Origin: Emticicia fluvialis
GTDB taxonomy: Bacteria; Bacteroidota; Bacteroidia; Cytophagales; Spirosomataceae
Length of the DNA stretch: 64,000 bases
Reading direction: 5' to 3'
Assembly: GCF_024793945.1 (NCBI RefSeq)
Contig: NZ_JANUSD010000017.1
Span: 61,424 to 125,423 of the forward strand
A program made the position numbers and the translations under genes. Below, one piece after another: positions 43,525 through 52,273 of this stretch. The notes under the pieces are model-generated. The model had not been told where the DNA came from. It saw nothing but the letters and a program-made list of their open reading frames with translations, and made no database searches. Each line of letters starts with the position of its first letter. Within the stretch, counting starts at the first letter, position 1.

Positions 43525-43560
43525 AAAAATACCCGGGGCTTAGATGCACCGGGTATTTTT
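43525..43560. terminator. Bidirectional terminator
   Basis: A 12-bp perfect stem (43525-43536 with 43549-43560) with a 12-nt loop between the convergent hybrid kinase and sufD genes; A/T runs on both sides. Confidence 0.9.
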
Positions 43561-43578
43561 TATATAAAAAGCTCTATC

Positions 43579-44907
43579 TTACTTGCTTAATACACCGAGT
43601 TTTTCGGTAATCAGACCTTCCAGATATTCTTTGATCGAATCTATCTTGATTTGAGATACCACATCTTCTGCAAAGGCCAATAACTGCAAACGTATCGCTT
43701 CGTTTTTGGGAATCCCGCGCGACTGCATGTAGAAAATGGCTTCGTCATTCAGTTTACCGGTGGTAGTACCGTGCGAACACTTCACGTCATCGGCCCATAT
43801 TTCCAGCTGTGGTTTGGTATTCATAGTGGCCTCGTCAGACGTAACCACGTTGCGGCAGTTCTGATACGCATTTGTTTTTTGCGCATCTTCACGCACAAAT
43901 ATTTTACCATTAAACACACCGGTTGACTTCTCCATCAATATACCCTTATACAGCTCGTTACTCTGGCAGTTAGGTTTCCGGTGGTCAACCAGTGTATGGT
44001 TATCTATGTGTTGCTTACCGCTGGGTACATACAAACCAAAAAGATGGCTTTCAATGTGTTCGCCATCTAACACAATATTCAGGTTATTTCTTACAAAGCC
44101 ACCGTTAACAGTAACCGTAGCGCCATAGAAATAGCTTTTATCTTTCTGATACACCTGTGTAGTACCAATATGATGCGCTTTGTCGCTTTCGTTCTGTACT
44201 TTATAGTAGTCGGCGCGGGCATCTTCAAAAAGCACAAACTCGGTAACAGTATTTATAAAGTATCTGTTATCACCAATTGTGCGGTAGGCTTCTGCAATTT
44301 TTACCTCTGCATTTTTACCTACTACAATCAGGTTCCGTACGTGCGCTCCTACGTCTTCTTTGCGGGTATCACCAATAAACCGTAGAATAACCGGTTCTTC
44401 AAGCGTTTTGTTGTCTGCTATATGTACTACAACGCCATCTTTTGCCAAGGCTGTGTTCAGGGCAGTAAAAGCATCACTCTTGTAGTCGGCATACTGCCCG
44501 AAATACTGATTAACTATTTCAGGCATTTTTTGCTGAGCTTCGGCAAAAGGTACCACCTGCAGGTGTTCGCCGGGGCTTTCTATTTTAGACAGTTCGGCAT
44601 GAAAAACACCATTTATAAAATACAGAACGTTACCTTTCAGATTAGGCAGGTGAATATCCTGTAAGTCTTTATCGCTGAAATCAGAACCCGCATCAAAATT
44701 ATAATTTTGTTTGGTAAGCGCTGAAACATTGCTGTATTTCCACTCTTCATGCTTGATAGTGGGAAAACCCAGCCTGTCAAAGTTTTTCATGGCCTCAATA
44801 CGTAACTGGTTTACAGGCAAAACACTCTTGCCGTTCAGTTGCGCCTCAAGGGTCTGAAAATCAGCCATTAACTGATTTTTTAAATCTTTATTTTCTATAG
44901 AACTCAT
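43579..44907 (-). CDS. sufD: Fe-S cluster assembly protein SufD
   Basis: 442-residue beta-helix subunit of the SufBCD scaffold. Recognisable blocks are LGFPTIKHEEWKYSNVSAL near the N-terminus, NAEVKIAEAYRTIGDNRYFINTVTEFVL, the HIDNHTLVDHRKPNCQSNELYKGIL region and the C-terminal DEATMNTKPQLEIWADDVKCSHGTTTGKLNDEAIFYMQSRGI, which holds the conserved Cys-His pair. It starts 1 nt after the ridA stop, so the order sufC-ridA-sufD is one operon. No sufB or sufS lies next to it. Confidence 0.95.
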   Translation of the reverse strand: MSSIENKDLKNQLMADFQTLEAQLNGKSVLPVNQLRIEAMKNFDRLGFPTIKHEEWKYSNVSALTKQNYNFDAGSDFSDKDLQDIHLPNLKGNVLYFINGVFHAELSKIESPGEHLQVVPFAEAQQKMPEIVNQYFGQYADYKSDAFTALNTALAKDGVVVHIADNKTLEEPVILRFIGDTRKEDVGAHVRNLIVVGKNAEVKIAEAYRTIGDNRYFINTVTEFVLFEDARADYYKVQNESDKAHHIGTTQVYQKDKSYFYGATVTVNGGFVRNNLNIVLDGEHIESHLFGLYVPSGKQHIDNHTLVDHRKPNCQSNELYKGILMEKSTGVFNGKIFVREDAQKTNAYQNCRNVVTSDEATMNTKPQLEIWADDVKCSHGTTTGKLNDEAIFYMQSRGIPKNEAIRLQLLAFAEDVVSQIKIDSIKEYLEGLITEKLGVLSK

Positions 44908-44908
44908 C

Positions 44909-45289
44909 TTATAATTCTGCTACTGCTTCTAATTCTATTTGATAACCAAAATGCAATTCTTTAACAGGAATGATAGACCGGGCAGGTTTGTGGTTTCCGA
45001 AAAAAGTGGCATAAAGCTGATTAACAACTCCCCAGTGGTCTCCGTCTGTAATGTACACCGTTGCTTTCACAACCTTGGTGGCATCGCTTCCGGCTTCTGC
45101 CAGTATTTGTTTCAGATTATCAAAAACCACGGCGGCCTGTTCTTCAATTCCGGATTCAACAGGCAGCTTTTCAGAAGTTTTAATTTTAATGGGTAATATG
45201 CCCGATGTAAAAACAAGACCGTTGCTCACAACGGCGTGTGCATAATGACCTGCGGGTTGCGGACTGCCGGATACCTGAACGGTTATCAT
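44909..45289 (-). CDS. ridA: RidA family enamine/imine deaminase
   Basis: 126-residue trimeric YjgF/YER057c/UK114 protein that hydrolyses reactive enamines and imines made by PLP enzymes, protecting PLP enzymes from damage. The conserved Arg that binds the carboxylate is in KPARSIIPVKELHFGYQIELEAVA, and AHAVVSNGLVFTSGILPI gives the N-terminal strands. It sits between sufC and sufD with gaps of 9 and 1 nt, an unusual place, and is therefore expressed with Fe-S assembly genes. Confidence 0.9.
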   Translation of the reverse strand: MITVQVSGSPQPAGHYAHAVVSNGLVFTSGILPIKIKTSEKLPVESGIEEQAAVVFDNLKQILAEAGSDATKVVKATVYITDGDHWGVVNQLYATFFGNHKPARSIIPVKELHFGYQIELEAVAEL

Positions 45290-45298
45290 AACTGATAC

Positions 45299-46063
45299 TT
45301 ACGCTACTTCAAGCGAATCAACCTCGGCTTTAATCCAGTCGTAGCCTTTTTCTTCCAGCTCAAGGGCCAGCTCTTTGGTGCCACTTTTAACAATTCTTCC
45401 TTTGTATAAAACGTGTACAAAGTCTGGTACGATGTAATCAAGCAGACGCTGATAGTGCGTAACTACAATAAAAGAGCGGTTTTCGTCTCTTAGTTTATTA
45501 ACACCTTCGGCTACAATTCTGAGTGCGTCAATATCAAGGCCAGAGTCGGTTTCGTCAAGAATACAAAGCTGCGGCTCAAGCATGGCCATCTGGAAAATCT
45601 CGTTACGTTTTTTCTCACCGCCAGAGAACCCTTCGTTCAAAGAGCGTTTCAGCAGGGTGTCGTCAATCTTTACCAGCTTCGCTTTTTCTTTCATTCTTTT
45701 CAGAAACTGCGCGGCATCAAGCGACTCCTGCCCGTTATATTTACGGATTTCGTTCAGAGCAGTTTTCAGGAAATTAATGGTGGTTACGCCGGGTATTTCA
45801 ACCGGGTACTGAAATGCAAGAAAGATGCCTTCTGCGGCTCTTTCTTCAGGAGACATACCTAGTAAATCTTTACCGTTAAATTCAACGGTACCGCTGGTTA
45901 TTTCATAGTCTTCTCTACCTGCCAGAACAGAAGCAAGCGTACTTTTACCCGAGCCGTTTGGCCCCATAATGGCATGAACTTCGCCGGGTTTTACTTCAAA
46001 ATTTATTCCACGTAATATTTCCTTCTCCTCAATTCTCGCGTGTAAATTACTGATAGTGAGCAT
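45299..46063 (-). CDS. sufC: Fe-S cluster assembly ATPase SufC
   Basis: 254-residue ABC-type ATPase of the SufBCD complex, driving conformational change of the scaffold. Walker A GPNGSGKS is at 34-41, the signature FSGGEKKRNE near 150, Walker B CILDETDSGLDIDALR, and the switch His in IVVTHYQRLLDYI. It is the first gene of the sufC-ridA-sufD run. A -7 box TATCTTTG lies on the minus strand at 46139-46146. Confidence 0.96.
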   Translation of the reverse strand: MLTISNLHARIEEKEILRGINFEVKPGEVHAIMGPNGSGKSTLASVLAGREDYEITSGTVEFNGKDLLGMSPEERAAEGIFLAFQYPVEIPGVTTINFLKTALNEIRKYNGQESLDAAQFLKRMKEKAKLVKIDDTLLKRSLNEGFSGGEKKRNEIFQMAMLEPQLCILDETDSGLDIDALRIVAEGVNKLRDENRSFIVVTHYQRLLDYIVPDFVHVLYKGRIVKSGTKELALELEEKGYDWIKAEVDSLEVA

Positions 46064-46138
46064 TTTTTAAGCTTTATTTTAAATGATACTTGACTACAGA
46101 CGGTTTGTGTACTCTTTTAGATTCTAAAAATTAAACTG

Positions 46139-46146
46139 CAAAGATA
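46139..46146 (-). promoter_or_regulatory. Promoter -7 box of the suf operon
   Basis: Minus-strand TATCTTTG fits TAnnTTTG and would give a leader of about 70 nt before sufC. Confidence 0.5.
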
Positions 46147-46325
46147 CAACCAAAATAACCAAGATGCTATTCTTATTTTTTTAATTAATAACCCCAAATA
46201 AGGGCTGCTCGTTCCGTATGTTCTTTAAAATTTAACTGATTATCAACAAAATCTGCAAGAAACAACCCATTTGCCGCTAAACATCTGGCAATAAAACAAA
46301 TAAGCAAAAGCAGATACAGGCAACC

Positions 46326-47372
46326 TTATGCAACTACCTCATACAATTTAACCGCCTGAGCTTTGTTTTTAAGGCTGGTTTCGCCTACCTCCTGGCAATT
46401 GAAAGACTCCTTCACTTTTTCGTAGGTAGCCTGGCTGATGATAATCTGGCTTGGTTTGGCTGCTGCCTGCAGGCGCTGGGCAGTGTTTACGGTGTCGCCA
46501 ATTACTGTGTAATCAAGGCGGCGCAAAGAAGCCGACCCGATGTTGCCTGATATCATCTCGCCGGTGTTTACACCAATTGAAACCTTAGGCGTATAAGTAG
46601 CATGATTAGGCAATACCTCTTCAATTTTGGCAATGGCCGACCGCACCGCCAGAGATGCTTCAATGGCGCGGTCAAGGTGATAATCTCCCTTAAAAACAGC
46701 CATTACGGCATCGCCCATAAATTTATCAACGTAGCCACCCTGCTCTATGATACCCTTCACCATTACATCAAAATATTTGTTGATGAGGTTCACCACAGTA
46801 TCGGGCGATTCTTTCTCTGAAATAGATGTAAACCCGCATATATCAATAAAAACTACGGTAGCCTCTATGGTTTCGTTGGCCGTGAGCGAGGTCTCAAACT
46901 CGTGGCTGTTCATGAATTTCAGCACGGTTTCATCTACATACATTTTAAGAATGTTGTTTTCTTTGATGGCCTGCAGTGTCTGCCGTAACTGAATCACGTG
47001 CTTGATGGTTTTCTCAACGGTAAGCTCCAGGTCTTCAAAGTTGATAGGCTTGGTCAGGAAATCAAAAGCGCCCCGGTTCATTGCCACCCTGATGTTGTCC
47101 ATGTCGCCGTAGGCAGATACAATAACAGCTTTCAAAAGCGGGTTTACGTCTGAAATCTTACTCAACAGCGTGAGGCCGTCCATTTCCGGCATATTGATAT
47201 CGCTCAGTATCATATCAATATCCGGTGCTTCCTGCAATATCTTCAGAGCTTCCACACCATTTTGTGCAAAGCTGAACTCATAGGTTTTCTCTCGAATCTG
47301 TCTACGGAATTTCTGTTTGATGAGCGTCTCCAAATCTGCCTCATCGTCCACTACCATTATTTTGGCGTTCAT
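46326..47372 (-). CDS. Response regulator with class III adenylyl cyclase output domain
   Basis: 348 residues: receiver domain (1-125) with acidic pair D9/D10, phosphoacceptor D58 (LSDINMPEMDG) and the KP motif (TKPINFEDL); a helical linker; and a class III cyclase domain (about 170-348). All six catalytic positions can be read: metal Asp D177 and D221, purine-selecting K217 and D287, and transition-state N296 and R300. The Lys/Asp pair indicates ATP and cAMP rather than GTP. It overlaps the upstream receiver gene by 4 nt, with two histidine kinases further upstream on the same strand, so cyclase activity is probably under phosphorylation control. Confidence 0.92.
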   Translation of the reverse strand: MNAKIMVVDDEADLETLIKQKFRRQIREKTYEFSFAQNGVEALKILQEAPDIDMILSDINMPEMDGLTLLSKISDVNPLLKAVIVSAYGDMDNIRVAMNRGAFDFLTKPINFEDLELTVEKTIKHVIQLRQTLQAIKENNILKMYVDETVLKFMNSHEFETSLTANETIEATVVFIDICGFTSISEKESPDTVVNLINKYFDVMVKGIIEQGGYVDKFMGDAVMAVFKGDYHLDRAIEASLAVRSAIAKIEEVLPNHATYTPKVSIGVNTGEMISGNIGSASLRRLDYTVIGDTVNTAQRLQAAAKPSQIIISQATYEKVKESFNCQEVGETSLKNKAQAVKLYEVVA

Positions 47373-47743
47373 ATCGAGCTTTTAAGTTTTTGTTTTAATT
47401 CTGCAAAATCCAAAGGCTTGGTCAGGAAATCGTTCGCCCCAAGGCTCATGGCCTGGGCATGACTTTGCTCGTCTCCATAAGCAGTAATCATCATCACAGT
47501 TGGCGGTGCTTTGGGCGATTCAGACCGTATTTGCCTGAGTAGCTCAAGCCCGCTCATGCCCGGCATGTTGATGTCTGACAAAATAAGAATAGCCTCTAAA
47601 TCCTGCCCTTCCAGATACGTAAGCGCTTCTTCTCCTGAGCCGCTGAAAGCAAACTCAAACTCACCAGAACGTATCTCTCTTCGAAAGCGCTGCTGAAATA
47701 ATGTTCTTACGTCTTCTTCGTCGTCAACAACTAAAATTTTCAT
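47369..47743 (-). CDS. Single-domain response regulator
   Basis: 124-residue stand-alone receiver with acidic residues in VVDDEEDVR, phosphoacceptor Asp in ILSDINMPGMSGLELL and the closing Lys in DFLTKPLDFAEL. It has no output domain. It closely resembles the receiver of the cyclase downstream, whose ATG overlaps its stop codon, so the pair looks like a local duplication. It may compete for phosphate or act as a phosphate sink in the same circuit. Confidence 0.9.
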   Translation of the reverse strand: MKILVVDDEEDVRTLFQQRFRREIRSGEFEFAFSGSGEEALTYLEGQDLEAILILSDINMPGMSGLELLRQIRSESPKAPPTVMMITAYGDEQSHAQAMSLGANDFLTKPLDFAELKQKLKSSI

Positions 47744-47773
47744 TTTTACCGGGTTATTCTATTAATTATTATG

Positions 47774-49921
47774 TCAAAGATAAGGCAATTTGATAACAAA
47801 CGTTGTTCCCTCTCCTTCTTTTGTTTCTACATTGAGGGTTCCGCCGTGGCCTTTGGTAATGATGTCATACGCCAGCGACAGCCCCAGACCCGTACCCTGC
47901 CCTGTAGGTTTGGTAGTAAAAAACGGCTGAAAAATCTTGCTTTTTACGGCATCTGGTATGCCCACTCCATTATCTGTTACTTTTATTTCAATCTGGTTGC
48001 TTATTTGCCGGGTCTGTACAATTACCTGCCCCTTACCCTCCATATCTTTAATGGCATAAAAGGCATTGTTGATAAGATTAAGCAATACCCGGCCAAAATC
48101 CTGTGCAATAACCGGCACTTTGGGCAGGTTGGCATCCAGGTCTGTTTTAAAATCGGCGTTAAAGCTCTTGTCTTTAGCCCTTATACCATGATACGCCAGC
48201 CGAAGGTATTCTTCGGCCATGGCGTTTATGTCTGTCGGTTCTTTTTTGCCTGTACTTGAGCGCGAATGCTCAAGCATACCCCGCACAATGCTGCTGGCCC
48301 TTTTGCCATGATGGTTAATTTTCTCCAGGTTCTGGGCAATGTCGCCTAGCAATTCTTCTTCCAGCGCTTCGTCACGTTCAGGTCTGGCGCGTTCTTCCTG
48401 GAGCTCATCTATCAGTTCTTTGCTCAATTCAGAGAAATTATTGACAAAATTAAGCGGATTCTGAATCTCGTGGGCTATTCCGGCGGTGAGTTCTCCCAAC
48501 GATGCCAGCTTTTCGCTTTGTATCAGCTGGGTCTGTGTTTTTTTCAAATCATCCAGCGACCTGGCCAGTTCGGCTGTGCGTTCTGCTACCTGCTTTTCCA
48601 GCATTTCGTTCTGGGCGGTCAGTATCTGCTGTTTCTCCTGCTCATGAGCCAGGTTTTCTGCCGATAGTTCTTCAATTTCAATGAGTTTTCTGGTCAGAGA
48701 CTTATGCGTTCTTGAATACTCTCTTACCAGCGAAAGCGAAAGCCCGATGGGTATGCTGAAAAACATAATCACAATGATAAACAGGCCTATGGTTAACACA
48801 ACGCTATCTGAACCGGCACCCGAAAAACCACCTATCATTAACGTAATAACACCGGCTGCCGCACTAAAGGCTACCACCACAAGCGAGTAAATAGGTACTT
48901 TAGCGTTAGAGTCGCCTCTTTTTTCAGCAAGGACACTTACCCTGATGAAATCAACAAACAACAGCAGAAAAGGCAACCATACCTCAACATACAAAGGCAA
49001 TTCTATGGCAAAAATATTGCACAATAGGCCGCCTGTAACCAATAAAGCCACAGCATAAAATATTAGACCGTATTTCTGATTAAGATACTGATACAACGAA
49101 ACGTTAATCAGCAAAATACCCAGGTAGGTGGCCGTCAGAGTAATAAGGCTCAGTATCTCTCTATTAGAAATATCGGTTTGAATCTGCTCAAAACCGCGAA
49201 GAAAAAAGCCTATGGTAAGAAACAACATGGTAAGACCCAGGCTGAGGCTAACTTTCTTGACAGGGTTTGAGACGAAAAACAGGAAATGCAAAAGGGCAAA
49301 AACAAGAAACACCCCGGCAAACAGGTAATTAAACCCAAGAGACCGATGCGATTTTCTCTCTATAAAATTGCCTATGTCTTGTGTTTTAAAAATCTTCAAA
49401 CCAAATATCTGCGAGCTGGTGCCCGGATAAAAGAAATTACTGCCAGAAAACGAGTACCTAACTGCCAACACATGTATATTGGTATCGGCCATGTTAATAG
49501 GCAGTGCAGTGGCATAGGCTTGTGTTTTTTCTTTAGAAGGGTCTGTACTAACTACCCCAAGTTTATGAAGCAATACGCCATCAAGATAAATTTCAGATGC
49601 GCCCATCTGGTTTACAATGAGCGTCAATGGCTTATTTACAAATTCTTTGGTTACCTGCATCGGGCGTCTCAACCAAGCAATTTTCGCCTTAGCCAGATCC
49701 GGATGGTCATTCATCGACTCAAGAACCGTTATTTTGTTCCATAGGCTGTCGTTAAAATCAGGCTTTGCCCATAACTTGTTATCACCGGCGTGCCACTTCC
49801 AGTGATTCGCCAGGCCAACACCAATTTCAGGAATATCGTCTACAGGGCTAAAAACTATTTTTTTCTGAGCCTGACTCTGAAAAACTACAAAAACTATAAA
49901 TAACAGGTATATATGCTTCAT
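47774..49921 (-). CDS. 7TM-DISM-type sensor histidine kinase
   Basis: 715 residues: signal peptide (1-18), a periplasmic beta-sandwich sensor (about 20-185, with WLRRPMQVTKEF and GASEIYLDGVLLHKLG resembling carbohydrate-binding folds), seven hydrophobic helices (about 195-400), a coiled coil (about 410-480), then HisKA with the phosphoacceptor in LTAGIAHEIQNPLNFVNNFSE and HATPase_c (NLINNAFYAI, DNGVGIPD, GQGTGLGLSLAYDII). It resembles 7TMR-DISM receptors in layout and probably senses a small extracytoplasmic ligand. It lies 30 nt upstream of the receiver gene, so they form one operon with the cyclase. Confidence 0.9.
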   Translation of the reverse strand: MKHIYLLFIVFVVFQSQAQKKIVFSPVDDIPEIGVGLANHWKWHAGDNKLWAKPDFNDSLWNKITVLESMNDHPDLAKAKIAWLRRPMQVTKEFVNKPLTLIVNQMGASEIYLDGVLLHKLGVVSTDPSKEKTQAYATALPINMADTNIHVLAVRYSFSGSNFFYPGTSSQIFGLKIFKTQDIGNFIERKSHRSLGFNYLFAGVFLVFALLHFLFFVSNPVKKVSLSLGLTMLFLTIGFFLRGFEQIQTDISNREILSLITLTATYLGILLINVSLYQYLNQKYGLIFYAVALLVTGGLLCNIFAIELPLYVEVWLPFLLLFVDFIRVSVLAEKRGDSNAKVPIYSLVVVAFSAAAGVITLMIGGFSGAGSDSVVLTIGLFIIVIMFFSIPIGLSLSLVREYSRTHKSLTRKLIEIEELSAENLAHEQEKQQILTAQNEMLEKQVAERTAELARSLDDLKKTQTQLIQSEKLASLGELTAGIAHEIQNPLNFVNNFSELSKELIDELQEERARPERDEALEEELLGDIAQNLEKINHHGKRASSIVRGMLEHSRSSTGKKEPTDINAMAEEYLRLAYHGIRAKDKSFNADFKTDLDANLPKVPVIAQDFGRVLLNLINNAFYAIKDMEGKGQVIVQTRQISNQIEIKVTDNGVGIPDAVKSKIFQPFFTTKPTGQGTGLGLSLAYDIITKGHGGTLNVETKEGEGTTFVIKLPYL

Positions 49922-50007
49922 GCAGGGTAAAAAATCTCTCTTTAAAATTGAGTATTGGATTAATTGTGATTTAACGATTGGTGAGTTGACTATTCCCGGA
50001 TATTTTT

Positions 50008-51378
50008 TTACCCAACCGGTATTGTAATCAGAAATTCGGTTCCTTCTCCTTCAACCGACGTTACGTCCAGTGTTCCGCCATGCCCTTTGCTGATAATATC
50101 AAAAGCCAGCGATAAGCCCAGCCCTGTGCCCTGCCCCGTAGGTTTGGTTGTAAAAAACGGCTGAAAAATCTTGTTCCTTACGCTATCGGGTATTCCGGTT
50201 CCGTTGTCTTTTACACGTATAATTATTTCATTGTCTTTTTTGTTCATCTGGGTTATTACCTCAAGGGTGGGCTTATAGCCATTCATGTTTTGCCTGGCTT
50301 TTTCCTGCACGGCATAAAAACCGTTGTTGAAAAGGTTAAGCAACACCCGGCCAAAATCTTGCGGAATAATATTTACCTTAGGCACATCGGGGTCCAGGTG
50401 AGTTTTAAAATCGGCATTGAAGGTCTTGTCTTTGGCACGCAACCCGTGGTAAGACAACCGCAGGTACTCATCGGCCAGGTCGTTTATATCGGTTTCTTCT
50501 TTTTGGCCTGTGCTTGCCCGGCTGTGTTGCAGCATACCGCGCACTATACTGGCCGCGCGCTTGCCATGATGGTTAATTTTCTCCTGATTCTGCACCAGGT
50601 CGCTCACCAAATCGGCAATCAGGTCTTTGTCCTGCTCGTCTCTTTCCAGTTCCTCTTGCAGTTCTTTGGCCAATTCAACACTTAGTTCAGAGAAGTTATT
50701 TACAAAATTCAACGGATTCTGTATCTCATGCGCAATTCCGGCCGTCAGTTCACCGAGCGATGCCATTTTTTCTGCCTGCACCAGTTGTTTCTGGGTAGAT
50801 ATCAACTCTTCAACGGTTTCTTCAAGCGCTTCTTTCTGTTTTAGCAACTCGGCAGTTCTTTGGGCAACCTGATATTCCAGCTCCAGCTTTTTGGCTTCGT
50901 TGCGCAGGCGTTCTTCTTCTGCTTTCTGCCTTTGCTGCAACTCAACTTTGTTTTGCTTGTGGGCATAAAAACCAAAGCCAATCATCCAGCAAACGGCAAA
51001 ACCCTGAGCAATATCAAACAGTTCAGAGTATTCATTAAAAAAGGACCGTGCTACCAGCCTCAGCAAACCATTGGCAATAAAAACAGTTGCCAGCGGAAAA
51101 ACCGCTGTCCATAAAACATTGGTACTGCGGTTGTATCTGGCCTTATATATAAAGAAAGACCCTATCAGTACGAAGATTTCGTAGAAATGGTATTTGAAAA
51201 ATCTGAACCAGGGAAGCTGAGAAATAACAATAACCGGAATTACATACAGCCAGCCCCGCTTCAGCAGCATATCCTTCTCAGGAAACCTTTTTGCTGTATC
51301 ATAATAGGTTCTCAGAAACCTGAATACTAAAAAGGTAAAAAGGGTTTTCTGCGCTAAGTCACTAAAATCAAATTTCAT
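50008..51378 (-). CDS. Membrane sensor histidine kinase, paralogue of the preceding kinase
   Basis: 456 residues with about four hydrophobic helices (15-140), a coiled coil (about 145-205), HisKA (LTAGIAHEIQNPLNFVNNFSE) and HATPase_c (LFNNGFYAV, DNGTGIPD, GQGTGLGLSLAFDIISKGHGGTLDV). From the coiled coil on, the sequence is very like the 7TM-DISM kinase next to it, while the sensor halves differ completely, so the kinase cores arose by duplication. Both kinases may feed the same receivers. It is 86 nt upstream of the other kinase gene. Confidence 0.9.
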   Translation of the reverse strand: MKFDFSDLAQKTLFTFLVFRFLRTYYDTAKRFPEKDMLLKRGWLYVIPVIVISQLPWFRFFKYHFYEIFVLIGSFFIYKARYNRSTNVLWTAVFPLATVFIANGLLRLVARSFFNEYSELFDIAQGFAVCWMIGFGFYAHKQNKVELQQRQKAEEERLRNEAKKLELEYQVAQRTAELLKQKEALEETVEELISTQKQLVQAEKMASLGELTAGIAHEIQNPLNFVNNFSELSVELAKELQEELERDEQDKDLIADLVSDLVQNQEKINHHGKRAASIVRGMLQHSRASTGQKEETDINDLADEYLRLSYHGLRAKDKTFNADFKTHLDPDVPKVNIIPQDFGRVLLNLFNNGFYAVQEKARQNMNGYKPTLEVITQMNKKDNEIIIRVKDNGTGIPDSVRNKIFQPFFTTKPTGQGTGLGLSLAFDIISKGHGGTLDVTSVEGEGTEFLITIPVG

Positions 51379-51685
51379 AAAACGGGCAGAATTAGTCAGT
51401 CATTTGGTTAATAAATTAAATTGGCGGTGTAATAATAACCTTAGTTTGCCTGGCCTCCAAACATGGCAGGCGTTTCCGGTTGTGGCGGGCACTGCTTACC
51501 TGCACTTCTGAATTTAATCAAAAATAACGAAAATCCTTCAAAATCCAATTTTAGAGTCGGTTTAGCACAAAATTTATACTGATTGTAGTAAAAAAGAAAC
51601 AGCTTTGGATTATTTGAATAAAATTTGTGACAATATTTGCACCATAAATACACGAAAGGCAATAGGGCAAAAAAACTGGCAGTAA
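51379..51685. other. Divergent spacer of 307 nt
   Basis: Between a minus-strand kinase gene and the plus-strand HD gene. It contains the short inverted pair GCCTG (51448-51452)/CAGGC (51467-51471) in a GC-rich patch. Further right it is AT-rich, with AATATTTG at about 51636-51643 as a possible one-mismatch -7 box for the HD gene. No gene is seen. Confidence 0.5.
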
Positions 51686-52273
51686 ATGGATATTCAGAAA
51701 GCAGAAAACTATGTTTTTGATAAACTTGACGAGAATTTATCAGATTCGCTCTATTATCATGGTGTGCATCATACAATTGACGTAACCAATGCTGCACTGC
51801 AACTGGCCGTTGCAGAAGGTATAAATGATAGTAAAACGCTGATATTGATACAAACGGCTGCGCTTTACCATGACATAGGCTTTATAACCACTTACAACGA
51901 ACATGAAGCAGAAAGTTGCCGACTTGCCCGGGTATCGTTGCCGAATTTTGGTTACAATCATAGCCAAATTGAGGTTATCTGTGGCATGATAATGGCCACC
52001 AGAATACCGCAAAGCCCGACCACCCATCTGGAAAGAATTATTGCTGATGCAGACCTTGATTATCTGGGCAGAGATGATTTTGAAGCTGTTGCCCAAACAC
52101 TTTTTGATGAATTACAAGAACGCGAACTGGTTACTGACCACGACAGCTGGAATAAAATACAAATTAGTTTTCTGGAAAACCACCAGTACTGGACCGAAAC
52201 AGCCCGTAAATGGCGGAATGAAGCCAAACAAAAAAGGCTGAATGAATTAAAAGCCCTATATAGCGGCATTTAA
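51686..52273 (+). CDS. HD domain-containing hydrolase
   Basis: 195-residue metal-dependent phosphohydrolase of the HD superfamily. Metal ligands are H29 (YHGVHHTIDV), the HD pair H62-D63 (ALYHDIG) and an Asp at 121-123 (IIADADLDYLGR), all in order for one HD core. Substrates of such proteins are nucleotides or cyclic nucleotides. Being next to a cyclase and a cyclic-nucleotide-binding protein, it is a candidate cAMP phosphodiesterase, but this is inference only. Its stop codon overlaps that of the convergent effector gene by 4 nt. Confidence 0.85.
   Translation: MDIQKAENYVFDKLDENLSDSLYYHGVHHTIDVTNAALQLAVAEGINDSKTLILIQTAALYHDIGFITTYNEHEAESCRLARVSLPNFGYNHSQIEVICGMIMATRIPQSPTTHLERIIADADLDYLGRDDFEAVAQTLFDELQERELVTDHDSWNKIQISFLENHQYWTETARKWRNEAKQKRLNELKALYSGI

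Noticed and set aside
51441..51797. 118-codon minus-strand frame before the kinase gene
   Set aside because: Overlaps the start of the HD gene in antisense, and its other part is AT-rich promoter sequence with no recognisable domain.
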